Shown here: piece after piece, positions 7,546-15,016 of the stretch
Layout of the letters: each line of letters opens with the position of its first letter
How positions within the stretch are numbered: position 1 is the stretch's first letter
Source of the DNA: a virus
DNA: 22,497 nucleotides
IMG/VR virus record: IMGVR_UViG_3300042197_003888
Coordinates: 1-22,497 of that record
Direction: 5' to 3' (one strand)
Notes under the pieces: model-generated
The model's input: the letters and a program-made list of their open reading frames with translations, nothing else
Database searches by the model: none
What the model was told of the DNA's origin: nothing
Program-made: the position numbers and the translations under genes

Positions 7546-7837
7546 ATCTATAGTTACTTCAAAAATTAATAATATTAAAGATTTAGATCTTCCCGCTTTC
7601 GCAGAAAAAAAAATAAACCAAATTATTCAAGATAATAAAATGCTTTATGATTTATGGATTGAAACTTGTAATAATTTTGATGACTTAAAAACAAGACTAA
7701 GAGGCAGAGGGTACACCGACCTTCCGGCTGTTTTTAACCCTTTGGTTGAATCTTTTGAACATAATAATTTTAATGCAAGTTTTAAAAAATCTTTTAAGAC
7801 TTTAAAAACTATGATTAAAAAAGCAAAACAAGCCTAG
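7472..7837 (+). CDS. Hypothetical helical protein; possible 3' half of a frameshifted gene
   Basis: The 121-residue frame has a protein-like composition from about residue 24 onward. It includes LDLPAFAEKKINQIIQDNKM, YDLWIETCNNFDDLKTRLRG, and a Lys-rich C-terminal helix. I do not recognise it. An ATG at 7472 immediately follows an in-frame TGA (7469-7471) and is 8 bases after AAAGG (7459-7463), so independent initiation is possible. The first 24 residues share DNA with the end of the upstream frame. The gene ends at TAG 7835-7837, inside the left arm of a terminator hairpin. Confidence 0.62.
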   Translation: MKKLYLYLANRNKKGIKVITTILSESIVTSKINNIKDLDLPAFAEKKINQIIQDNKMLYDLWIETCNNFDDLKTRLRGRGYTDLPAVFNPLVESFEHNNFNASFKKSFKTLKTMIKKAKQA

Positions 7838-7857
7838 CTTTTAAACTAGGCTTGTTT
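7826..7857. terminator. Bidirectional intrinsic terminator
   Basis: Perfect 12-base arms AAACAAGCCTAG (7826-7837) and CTAGGCTTGTTT (7846-7857) enclose an 8-base loop. On the plus strand the hairpin follows the end of the gene stopping at 7837. On the minus strand it is followed by a T-rich run (TTTTGCTTTTTT) suited to termination of the leftward transcript from the gene ending at 7869. It sits between convergent genes, where a shared terminator is expected. Confidence 0.85.
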
Positions 7858-7868
7858 ATTGATAACAT

Positions 7869-8189
7869 TTATTTTTTAATTTTTACACAAAATATAGGAA
7901 GGGTGAAACTACCACCATCTGTCTCTATAGAAAATCTTTTCTCATCTACCGCTGTGATGACCCCGCCGTTTTCCAAAAACTCACGAACCAGCCCCTCTGC
8001 ATCTTCGTCAGTCTTTATTTTTTCTTTTATTTTTTTTTCGCTTACTTTGCTTTCGCAATAATGTCCAACGAATTTCTCGTTTTCGTTATCTTTAATTTTG
8101 TCTCGATTTAAACTGAAAAGATTATTTAGATCTTTTTGGTTTTCAAACCAAGTCTTAAACTCGTTTAAAGATATTGGTTTATTTTTCAT
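7869..8189 (-). CDS. Small hypothetical protein
   Basis: The 106-residue product starts at 8189 with a strong ribosome-binding site (CGGAGGG about 8 bases upstream). The N-terminal two-thirds is charged and helical (SLNEFKTWFENQKDLNNL, then a Lys/Glu-rich stretch around residues 46-65). The last third is beta-like (GGVITAVDEKRFSIETDGGS, then FTLPIFCVKIKK). I recognise no domain. It is 14 bases from the upstream Rossmann-like gene and converges on the plus-strand pair across the terminator at 7826-7857. Confidence 0.75.
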   Translation of the reverse strand: MKNKPISLNEFKTWFENQKDLNNLFSLNRDKIKDNENEKFVGHYCESKVSEKKIKEKIKTDEDAEGLVREFLENGGVITAVDEKRFSIETDGGSFTLPIFCVKIKK

Positions 8190-8203
8190 CAGAATCCCTC
8201 CGA

Positions 8204-9061
8204 TTAGTCATTGAAAAAGGATGTTATATCCTCACTCTTTATATATGTTGCATACTTGTAATCTGCTCCGCTAGAGTGGTCTACGATTTGAATTTCTTCA
8301 TTTTCTTGATTTTTTAACCAATGTAAATTCGCATCAATTATATCTTGAGATCTTAGGAGCGAAGAATAAGTCCAAAGTTTATTTGGTAGTTGTATCGCTT
8401 GTTCTCTTTGTTTTTCAAACGAGTCATCACAACAAAAAAGCATTAATTTTTTAACACCAAATTGATAAGCCAAGCCCACACAGGCACATATTGGATTTCG
8501 ATAGTCATCAATAAAATACTGCTCAGTGGCATGGATTCCAAATCCAGATTCAAAAGTTGGGCAATAAGTGTAAACATCGCCTAGATATTTTTTTAAAAAT
8601 TCATGATTTGCTCTTAAAGAAGCAACACAAACAGGATAATATTTTGAATTTTGAGGAGGTAAGTAGTTAAAACATTCTTTAAAAGGATTATTCACAACAT
8701 AAGCATTTATTGACTTTTTTTTATCATCATCAATATCTTTTTTAAATAATTTCCATTTATTCAATGCGCCATTTGTGGCAAGAATGCAAACATCTTTTGG
8801 TAATTCTGATAGCAGAAATTGTTTTTCTTCAAATTTAAAACCATCAGAAACTATCACTATCTTATCGAACTGTAGTGTCTCGTCAGATATCTTAGGAAAA
8901 TTTAAATTTAATTGTTGGTTTTCTATCACATTTCTAAAGTCACTTTGAGAAAACAAACTGGTTATCTGTAGTGGGGATACTTTTTTTTTGGTAAAATTTC
9001 GAACCCAAACATCCCCGGCATAGATGTATTCATTCCCACTATCGTGTTTTTTAATATACAT
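8204..9061 (-). CDS. Rossmann-like protein, possibly MptE/DUF115-like
   Basis: The 285-residue product shows repeated strand-then-helix units: FDKIVIVSDGFKFEEKQFLL (residues 65-84), VCILATNGALNKW (91-103), YYPVCVASLRANHEFLKKY (141-159) and GLAYQFGVKKLMLFCCDDSF (196-215). The Ala-Thr-Asn-Gly-Ala segment and the late hydrophobic strand followed by Cys-Asp-Asp recall the DUF115/MptE-like fold, which in bacteria appears in sugar or flagellin-modification proteins. The match is from pattern only. It begins 4 bases after the stop of a virion-protein gene, without a strong ribosome-binding site. A glycosylation-associated role fits the nearby GT9 and GT-A-like genes. Confidence 0.6.
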   Translation of the reverse strand: MYIKKHDSGNEYIYAGDVWVRNFTKKKVSPLQITSLFSQSDFRNVIENQQLNLNFPKISDETLQFDKIVIVSDGFKFEEKQFLLSELPKDVCILATNGALNKWKLFKKDIDDDKKKSINAYVVNNPFKECFNYLPPQNSKYYPVCVASLRANHEFLKKYLGDVYTYCPTFESGFGIHATEQYFIDDYRNPICACVGLAYQFGVKKLMLFCCDDSFEKQREQAIQLPNKLWTYSSLLRSQDIIDANLHWLKNQENEEIQIVDHSSGADYKYATYIKSEDITSFFND

Positions 9062-9065
9062 AATT

Positions 9066-10919
9066 TTATTTCTTACAAGGAACTATCATCACACAGTTTC
9101 TTCCGTCTGCTTCTTTATCTAAAACTTCATCTAAAGTAACTTTAACTTCAATCGGACTGCCTTTCCAAACAAGTTCAACTTCTGGCATCTTATCAGGAAA
9201 CTTGACTGGCAAAACGAATTCGTCCGGAAGGATTAACGGTATCCCCTCTGGACCTTCTAATATAATTCTATCAGGTATTTGACTTTCAACAACAATCTTC
9301 TCAGGTATAGGATTTGGTATTTCAACTACTATTGTTTTTGGAATTTCTTTCTCCAAATCAATTTTAATTGACTTTGGTATACCAGAGGCATCTAGTTTTA
9401 TTGGAGGTGATGATCGTAGTCTTTCTATAGCTTGAACAAAATCAGAGGCGTCAAAAGCTATAGAATCGGGTATGGGGCTATCGGGACCATGAATCTTAAT
9501 ACTTTCGGGCAATTCAACAGAGGTTGCATCTATTTGAATTTTTTTATTTTCTAAATCACTTGTGTCAAGTTTTAAACTTGTATCCTCTGGTAAGATAACT
9601 CGTATCTCTGATGGTATACCAACAGGCTCATATTCAACTTTCATTGTTTGCTTAGTTTCAAACAAATCAGCAAACTCTTCACCGAAATCGGCCATTAATT
9701 TTTCATCTGCTGCAAACCTCTCAGGTATTTTTACCTCACGAGCAAAAGTCATAGCGACTTCCATTTCTGGAGGTGTTCCCCAATCAACAGCTAGCCTAGG
9801 CATTTCAGTAAAATCAACATCGATAGCAATGTTGGATTGAGGGGGAACTATAACAATTGTTGGAGGAATAGGTGGCTCAATTATAATTGTAGGTGGTATA
9901 GGTGGAGTATCCACAACTATAACACTAGGAATTGACACACCCGTTACCGTAATCGTACTAGGCACACCAGTTAATCCCGTGGCCGTAATTATACTTGGAA
10001 CGTTTAGACCTTCGGTTATAATAACAGATGGTAGTGGTCCGACTTGTCCTTCAATAGATATACAAGGAACAACAAGAGGCGGCACATTGATATCCGCCTC
10101 TGGAACATCACAAGGAACAAATGTAAAATCCGGGATGTCGGGAAATTCTGGTATTTCAACTTCAAAAGTGGGCGTGTCATCCGGTGGCGGTTCTGCTGGA
10201 TTGTCTCTTTCAATTGGCGTTTGTATAATTTGACATTTTTCATTGGAAACACGTATAACAGGATCTACTCTAGCATTTACTGGGTACCTGTGCTGTCCAG
10301 ATAACTCTGTTGTTGTAAAATTCCCATCACCAAAATCTAATCTAAAATCATTCACAGTTCCTGGCGGTGATATCTCTATCAAATACTCTGCCAAAATACC
10401 AGTAACTGGGTTGTTTTCTATAATATTCCAAGTAAAGTTTATATCAGGACAATTAAAGTCATCGAATATCACTTCTAGTGCTTGTAAGTTTCTAATTCTC
10501 CAATCAAGAGTTTCTCTTCGAGGATCAAAGTTAAAACCTATGAAATTTTGTGTTTTTAAAACACACGAAACTAATTGATTGTGATGTTCAGCAACAACAT
10601 AGCTTCTGATCCAGGTTCCTTTTTTGTTAAATTTTGTTTTTTCCCCACCTAAATTACGCTCACAATTTTTTAATTTATTTACTTTTCCATAAGAGTTTCG
10701 TTCAACTGAGTCGTAATAAAGTAATTCTCCATCTATATTAGCAAAACCATTATCCGCCCATATTTCTTGTTTTTCCTCCTCTACCGGAATTATTTCAATT
10801 TCTTGAGACCAAGCAACATTATCTACAAATAATCTTGTTTCGGTTGTGTCGAAAACAAGATATAAAGTATAGTCACTATCTATTGCCTTTGGATAAACAG
10901 GCACTGGAGGAAAAGCCAT
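9066..10919 (-). CDS. Virion fibre-like protein: HHN module, PKD-like segment, Ile-Pro repeats
   Basis: The product is 617 residues if it starts at ATG 10919, which overlaps the upstream stop (TAATG) and has GGGAG 7 bases upstream; an in-frame ATG at 10940 is less likely because it would lie inside the preceding gene. Residues about 1-150 are homologous to the next two proteins upstream (YPKAIDSD, then SYVVAEHHN with HHN at 112-114). A PKD-like segment has LDFGDG (194-199) and RYP. Residues 240-275 are Pro/Asp/Glu-rich. Two repeat blocks follow (about 295-360 and 434-583), built from units of the form Ile-Pro-x-x-Ile-x-Ile/Val, for example IPPTIIIEPPIPPTIVIVPP. These suggest an extended beta-structured shaft. 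It is probably a tail or baseplate appendage; a receptor-binding role is inferred. Confidence 0.8.
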   Translation of the reverse strand: MAFPPVPVYPKAIDSDYTLYLVFDTTETRLFVDNVAWSQEIEIIPVEEEKQEIWADNGFANIDGELLYYDSVERNSYGKVNKLKNCERNLGGEKTKFNKKGTWIRSYVVAEHHNQLVSCVLKTQNFIGFNFDPRRETLDWRIRNLQALEVIFDDFNCPDINFTWNIIENNPVTGILAEYLIEISPPGTVNDFRLDFGDGNFTTTELSGQHRYPVNARVDPVIRVSNEKCQIIQTPIERDNPAEPPPDDTPTFEVEIPEFPDIPDFTFVPCDVPEADINVPPLVVPCISIEGQVGPLPSVIITEGLNVPSIITATGLTGVPSTITVTGVSIPSVIVVDTPPIPPTIIIEPPIPPTIVIVPPQSNIAIDVDFTEMPRLAVDWGTPPEMEVAMTFAREVKIPERFAADEKLMADFGEEFADLFETKQTMKVEYEPVGIPSEIRVILPEDTSLKLDTSDLENKKIQIDATSVELPESIKIHGPDSPIPDSIAFDASDFVQAIERLRSSPPIKLDASGIPKSIKIDLEKEIPKTIVVEIPNPIPEKIVVESQIPDRIILEGPEGIPLILPDEFVLPVKFPDKMPEVELVWKGSPIEVKVTLDEVLDKEADGRNCVMIVPCKK

Positions 10920-13207
10920 TAAAACACTCCCATGATCCACTGCTCACCACTTGGCCTGCTGCCCAAACTAGAGAAAGTAAGATCTATTTCGCTAAATTTT
11001 ATAAATGCATTCGGACTGTAGTCAAAACTTAAATAAGCACGCTTGTCGCTATCAGATGCAAGTAATAAAGAATTTGCATCTTGATCAAAACCAACGACCG
11101 ATGTGTCTTGTAAGTTTCTATACAATAACGAATTGACCCCAGGACCGCCGCTTGTCCAAGCACTAGTATTTGGATCAAACTTAGATACAGAGCCAGAGTT
11201 ATTTAGAAAATACACGCCCGAACTTAAATTTGTTAACTGGCCCTCTGTTTTTGTTGGACCTTGTATGTCTTGAAGTTTTCTTATAAAACTAACCGGTTCT
11301 CCTAAGCTCCCCTCAGTTCTATAGAAGCTTTTTATTCTAAAAAAGGGACCAACACCATCATTTCTCGCTATGTAACCAGTATTGTCCTTCCAAGTCGTTT
11401 TGTAAACACTATAGTCACCATAAACCGATTCTCCCAAAGAATCATAAATAGACACATTTTGACCAAGTTCTTGAGCGCCATTTAAATATGTTGAAGGTTC
11501 TATTGTCAAACCAACTTGAGTTAAATTTAATAAATCGAATTCTACTTTAGTTTCATTTGTAGGAGAAGATTGAGGTAAACTATTGGAATTTGTTCCAAAG
11601 ATAAAATAAGACTTATTGGGAGAATTTAAGTTTGCCCAATTCCAAGATCTCATTATTGAATTTCTAGATATATAGACCCCCGTAAACCCTTCAAACTCTG
11701 CGACTTTAATTTCCTCCACACTGGAAGGCTGAGACGAGTTTCTTCCGCCCGCCCAATACAACAAACAAGTTCCTTTTTGGCCCGACCTTGTTGTTCCTCT
11801 TGGTGCAAATCCATTGTTTCTAAGAAACTCAAACTTCATTTTGTGTCTAATATTCTCTTCATATTGATCTAAAAATGAATGGTTTCTCAAAACACTTAAA
11901 GTTGGATTGCTTGTTAATTTGTAAGTTTCGCTTATCAATCCATATTCATAGGCACGAGCCAAGCCACCCTGAATTGTCCAGAGCCACAAATTTGTGTTTT
12001 CTACAACATCTATTACATTTTCATAATTTGATATTCGGTATGCACCAAATTTGGTATCAACACGTAATTTGCAATCATATATGCCGCCAACACTATAAGA
12101 GGCTTTAGTAACCGGGGAGTTAGGGTGTGTTAAATCATCTCCCAATTGCCAACTCCAAGAAACAATAGGGTCAATTGCCTCGCCAGATTCATTTAGTTTT
12201 TCGCCACCATAGCTAAACCCAGGATTGCCTAAAAAGTTTTCTCCATTCTCTATCTCTATATTAATTAATGTGTTTACGGGTGATCTTATTTTTGGAAAAG
12301 TTTCAAAAGGTCCATTTGGAGGAACGCCAGCCTCAGACATTTGGGTCAAAGAATCTTCCACAAATCTCAAAACAGCAACATCAGGTGCTTTAACACGTGC
12401 ATTGATAAAATCTTCAAAAACACATATATCTTTTCCAAAGTTATTCTCCACAGTCAGTTTAACATCGTACAAGCCCGGTTGATAGTAAGTTTTTTTAATA
12501 ACTCCACCGTCTATATCACGAACTATAACATTAACGTTGCTATTTGGGGTAACACTGTCCGCACTTATCAATGAAATATCTGATATTATTGAAGTTGTTT
12601 GGTCACCAAAGTCCCAAGTAATTTTAACCTCATCAGAGGTGCCGTCTGTTCCGAGCCTAAAACTCATATTTTTAAACTCAACTTCTAAAGGAACATTTCC
12701 CGTTCTTATGTTTGATGTAAACCAAGCTTTTGGTTGTAAAACCAATCTTCTTAAAAAATTTATTCTTCCTTCTAAAGTTGGGCCAAACGGCTCCAAATCC
12801 TCAGTGCCTTTTACTCCGCAAAATTTTTGAATTTCTATTAATGCGTTTTTTAAGTGATTGTGGTGCATAGCCATAACATTAACTGTTACGTTCGTGATTT
12901 TTTTAGGCTTAAGCACATCAGGAAATGTTGGTAGTATTTCTAAATCTGAGAATGTTTGTGTGTCAAAATCCCATGTGTTATAAAAAAAAGAAACAGCACG
13001 TTCGTCAACGTCAGAACACTGCTCTGTGAGGGTTATCAGACCCGTTGGGGGAATGTTATTGGCAACATCTGGGATCATGTCAACTTGTATTGATTTATCC
13101 CCTGGATTGTAATCATTTATAAGAATTCCCCTTAAAGAATCGTGAACTAAAAATAAATTAGTATCGGAGTCGAATTCATTTGGATATAAGGAACTATAGG
13201 GAATCAT
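10919..13207 (-). CDS. PKD-domain virion protein with C-terminal propeller-like region
   Basis: The 762-residue product opens with the shared module (YPNEFDSDTNLFLVHDS; AMHHNHLKNALIEIQKFCGV at 113-132). A first PKD domain spans about 160-275, with ITWDFGDQTTS (196-206) and YYQPGLYDVKLTVEN (241-255). A second spans about 335-405, with SWSWQLGDD and GGIYDCKLRVDTKFG. Residues about 405-762 contain repeated segments of the type YWAGGRN, SYFIFGTNSNS and VYFLNNSGSVSKFDPNTSAW, reminiscent of kelch-like beta-propeller blades. Taken together it looks like a surface or tail-fibre adhesin with sugar- or protein-binding potential. It starts at 13207 with a modest ribosome-binding site (AAAAGAG). It is likely co-expressed with its two paralogous neighbours. 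Confidence 0.82.
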   Translation of the reverse strand: MIPYSSLYPNEFDSDTNLFLVHDSLRGILINDYNPGDKSIQVDMIPDVANNIPPTGLITLTEQCSDVDERAVSFFYNTWDFDTQTFSDLEILPTFPDVLKPKKITNVTVNVMAMHHNHLKNALIEIQKFCGVKGTEDLEPFGPTLEGRINFLRRLVLQPKAWFTSNIRTGNVPLEVEFKNMSFRLGTDGTSDEVKITWDFGDQTTSIISDISLISADSVTPNSNVNVIVRDIDGGVIKKTYYQPGLYDVKLTVENNFGKDICVFEDFINARVKAPDVAVLRFVEDSLTQMSEAGVPPNGPFETFPKIRSPVNTLINIEIENGENFLGNPGFSYGGEKLNESGEAIDPIVSWSWQLGDDLTHPNSPVTKASYSVGGIYDCKLRVDTKFGAYRISNYENVIDVVENTNLWLWTIQGGLARAYEYGLISETYKLTSNPTLSVLRNHSFLDQYEENIRHKMKFEFLRNNGFAPRGTTRSGQKGTCLLYWAGGRNSSQPSSVEEIKVAEFEGFTGVYISRNSIMRSWNWANLNSPNKSYFIFGTNSNSLPQSSPTNETKVEFDLLNLTQVGLTIEPSTYLNGAQELGQNVSIYDSLGESVYGDYSVYKTTWKDNTGYIARNDGVGPFFRIKSFYRTEGSLGEPVSFIRKLQDIQGPTKTEGQLTNLSSGVYFLNNSGSVSKFDPNTSAWTSGGPGVNSLLYRNLQDTSVVGFDQDANSLLLASDSDKRAYLSFDYSPNAFIKFSEIDLTFSSLGSRPSGEQWIMGVF

Positions 13208-13219
13208 AAATCTCTTTTC

Positions 13220-14242
13220 TTATAAAACTATCAAAGTTTCGGGTAGTTCAACACGCTTAATCCTACCGTTCGCAAATTGAATCAACTGCGTGACCACGTA
13301 TTCACCAGGATTTGCGTAAATGTGCTTTACTTCGTGTATATTAGGGTCTTGTTGAGCAAAATTTGTTCCATCTCCAAAAATCCAATTTCTTTGAACTATG
13401 TCACCATCTGACTGATCCACAAAAATAAATTCTTTTGGTTGTAGACCCCGCTCTGTTGCGTACTTTTGAGAATAAGGATTGTCAATAGAATCAACATAAA
13501 AATATGGAATAGACTCGTCTGCGTTAACTTCTATGTATCCTATTTTTGAAGCAACGCCCTGAGCACCACTAGAGGTTATTACGTTTAATTTAACGTTATA
13601 GATACCTTCGTTCAGGTAAACATGAATGGGATTTTTTTCTAAAGAATTAGATCCGTCGCCAAAATCCCAAAGATATCGGGCTATCCAACCAGTGGAAAAA
13701 TTTTGAAATCTTACTTTTAAAGGAGGTGGTCCTTTGATGGGAAACGCACGAAACAAAGGCTTGGGAGCAAGAAATCTAGTTTCTTGATATTTCAAAATTC
13801 CATTCAAAGACTCTGGTTCTGGAAATTCTTTTACACCACAATTAACTTGCATATTAATTAAAGCATCTTTTATGGCATTGTGATGTTCAGCCACAACAGA
13901 ATTGGTGACATAATTTCCTTGAGTAGACCATTTTCTTTGTCTTGAGCCAGCAAATCCACGACTTAATTTTTCAAAAGTATAAGGAGTTTTATATTCATAA
14001 AAAATCATCTCGTATTCGCCGTAAGATCCGACATCTGGACCCACTCGGACTATTCCACTTGGCGGAAAGGCACTTGTGTCCTCTACGATAATTCTTGGAG
14101 AATTAAAATTTAAAGTTTGCTTTAAGGAAACCTTAGTATTATTTGTTGCCTTGTACAGGGATTCAAAATCATCTAACGCCTCAGGAAAGACAGATAGCAT
14201 TCCTGTGGTGTAACCTGTATCTAAACTTGATATTTTTGCCAT
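13220..14242 (-). CDS. PKD-domain virion protein, shortest paralogue
   Basis: The 340-residue product has the clearest form of the shared N-terminal module. It contains RIIVEDTSAFPPSGIVRVG (50-68), a segment EYEMIFYEYK, LSRGFAGS (93-100) and NSVVAEHHNAIKDAL (114-128). This pattern, ending in Arg-Gly-x-x-Gly then a Val-Ala-Glu-His-His-Asn helix, is common in phage minor structural proteins. Two PKD domains follow: about 158-240 (LWDFGDGSNS, GIYNVKLNV) and about 264-340 (NWIFGDGTNF, YANPGEYVVTQ). PKD domains are Ig-like beta-sandwiches that serve as spacers or binding modules in extracellular proteins. The gene follows the coiled-coil gene by 5 bases, without an obvious ribosome-binding site, suggesting translational coupling. 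Confidence 0.85.
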   Translation of the reverse strand: MAKISSLDTGYTTGMLSVFPEALDDFESLYKATNNTKVSLKQTLNFNSPRIIVEDTSAFPPSGIVRVGPDVGSYGEYEMIFYEYKTPYTFEKLSRGFAGSRQRKWSTQGNYVTNSVVAEHHNAIKDALINMQVNCGVKEFPEPESLNGILKYQETRFLAPKPLFRAFPIKGPPPLKVRFQNFSTGWIARYLWDFGDGSNSLEKNPIHVYLNEGIYNVKLNVITSSGAQGVASKIGYIEVNADESIPYFYVDSIDNPYSQKYATERGLQPKEFIFVDQSDGDIVQRNWIFGDGTNFAQQDPNIHEVKHIYANPGEYVVTQLIQFANGRIKRVELPETLIVL

Positions 14243-14247
14243 AATTT

Positions 14248-14958
14248 TTAATTAGCCGTAATTTTGGGCTTACTTTCAACTTGAGGTTGTCGGTTTGGAT
14301 TCCTCTCAGCAATCATTTTTTTTTGAATATTTTCAATCAAAGTCACAACTTGTTTTTTTGCGGTGGCTTCATCGTGAAGAGACAGTACGGTTCTAACAAA
14401 ATCCGGGTCGAGAGGTCTTTGAAGTATCAATCTTAAATTAAATTCTTCTAATAATTTTTCATTCCAAATTTCTTTTTGTGATTGTTCATCATCTAGGTCT
14501 TTTAATTCTTCATATTTTGATGTGATTTTTTCATACCCAATCAATAAACAATTCATTTCCTCCAAAACACCCTTTAACTTTTTATTTAATTTTTGTGCAG
14601 ATTTTATTAAACTTTCTTTTTCTCTTAATAACTTTCTTATATTTATTTCGTATTCTTTAATATTTAGCTCTGATTCTTCCACATTTGAAGAAGAAGATTC
14701 ATTTTTTATTAATCTGTTTAATCTTTCTATTTTAATATCAAATAATTCCAAATTATCCTCGGCATCCTTTAGATCCTTGTGAAATTGATCAACAGTTTCT
14801 TTCCTTGCCTGCAATTCTTTTAAAATTGCCCACAATTGAGATTGTGCTGTTGGTTCTTTGCCGATTATAAATTTTTCTATCTGAAAATACGTGTGCCTGT
14901 CCGGTATTTTTGCTTTTTCCAACAAATCATTTGTTTTTTCTAACAATTCTATTGACAT
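14248..14958 (-). CDS. Coiled-coil protein of unknown function
   Basis: The 236-residue product is almost wholly helical and charged. Residues about 45-165 show heptad-like spacing of Leu/Ile within Glu/Lys/Asp-rich sequence (for example LKDAEDNLELFDIKIERLNR and LREKESLIKSAQKLNKKLKG), broken by a Ser-rich hinge ESSSSN at about 86-91. The last 50 residues include RPLDPDFVRTVLSLHDEA and a Pro/Arg/Lys-rich end. It may be a rod or assembly partner for the PKD proteins encoded directly downstream, but this rests on position only. The start at 14958 has a strong ribosome-binding site (CGGAGGA). It faces the divergent plus-strand gene at 15017. Confidence 0.8.
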   Translation of the reverse strand: MSIELLEKTNDLLEKAKIPDRHTYFQIEKFIIGKEPTAQSQLWAILKELQARKETVDQFHKDLKDAEDNLELFDIKIERLNRLIKNESSSSNVEESELNIKEYEINIRKLLREKESLIKSAQKLNKKLKGVLEEMNCLLIGYEKITSKYEELKDLDDEQSQKEIWNEKLLEEFNLRLILQRPLDPDFVRTVLSLHDEATAKKQVVTLIENIQKKMIAERNPNRQPQVESKPKITAN

Positions 14959-15016
14959 TTATCCTCCGATTTGAGACATTGTTACAACTTTAAATGAGTA
15001 AAGGAGTTTTTGAAAA
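14959..15016. promoter_or_regulatory. Divergent intergenic region with mini-ORF overlapping the next start
   Basis: This 58-base gap separates divergent genes and should hold promoters for both. Candidate plus-strand elements are TTGAGA (14971-14976) and the A+T-rich ACTTTAAAT (14988-14995), but the spacing is poor, so the call is weak. A nine-codon frame (ATG at 14994, encoding MSKGVFEK, stop TGA 15018-15020) contains the AAGGAG (15001-15006) of the next gene and ends in an ATGA overlap with its start. The 12-mer AAATGAGTAAAG (14992-15003) is also at 7349-7360, the start of the other plus-strand unit. Confidence 0.35.

Noticed and set aside
7351-7837. Tail assembly chaperone pair with frameshift
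   Set aside because: A frameshifted overlapping pair suggested it, but the genes are on the opposite strand from the tail genes and no tape-measure gene follows.
9979-10304. Several overlapping open frames on both strands
   Set aside because: They are other-register readings of the repeat region of the 617-residue virion protein.
9066-10940. Longer 624-residue start for the repeat-containing virion protein
   Set aside because: The extra 7 codons lie inside the upstream gene; ATG 10919 has GGGAG at proper spacing and a TAATG overlap.
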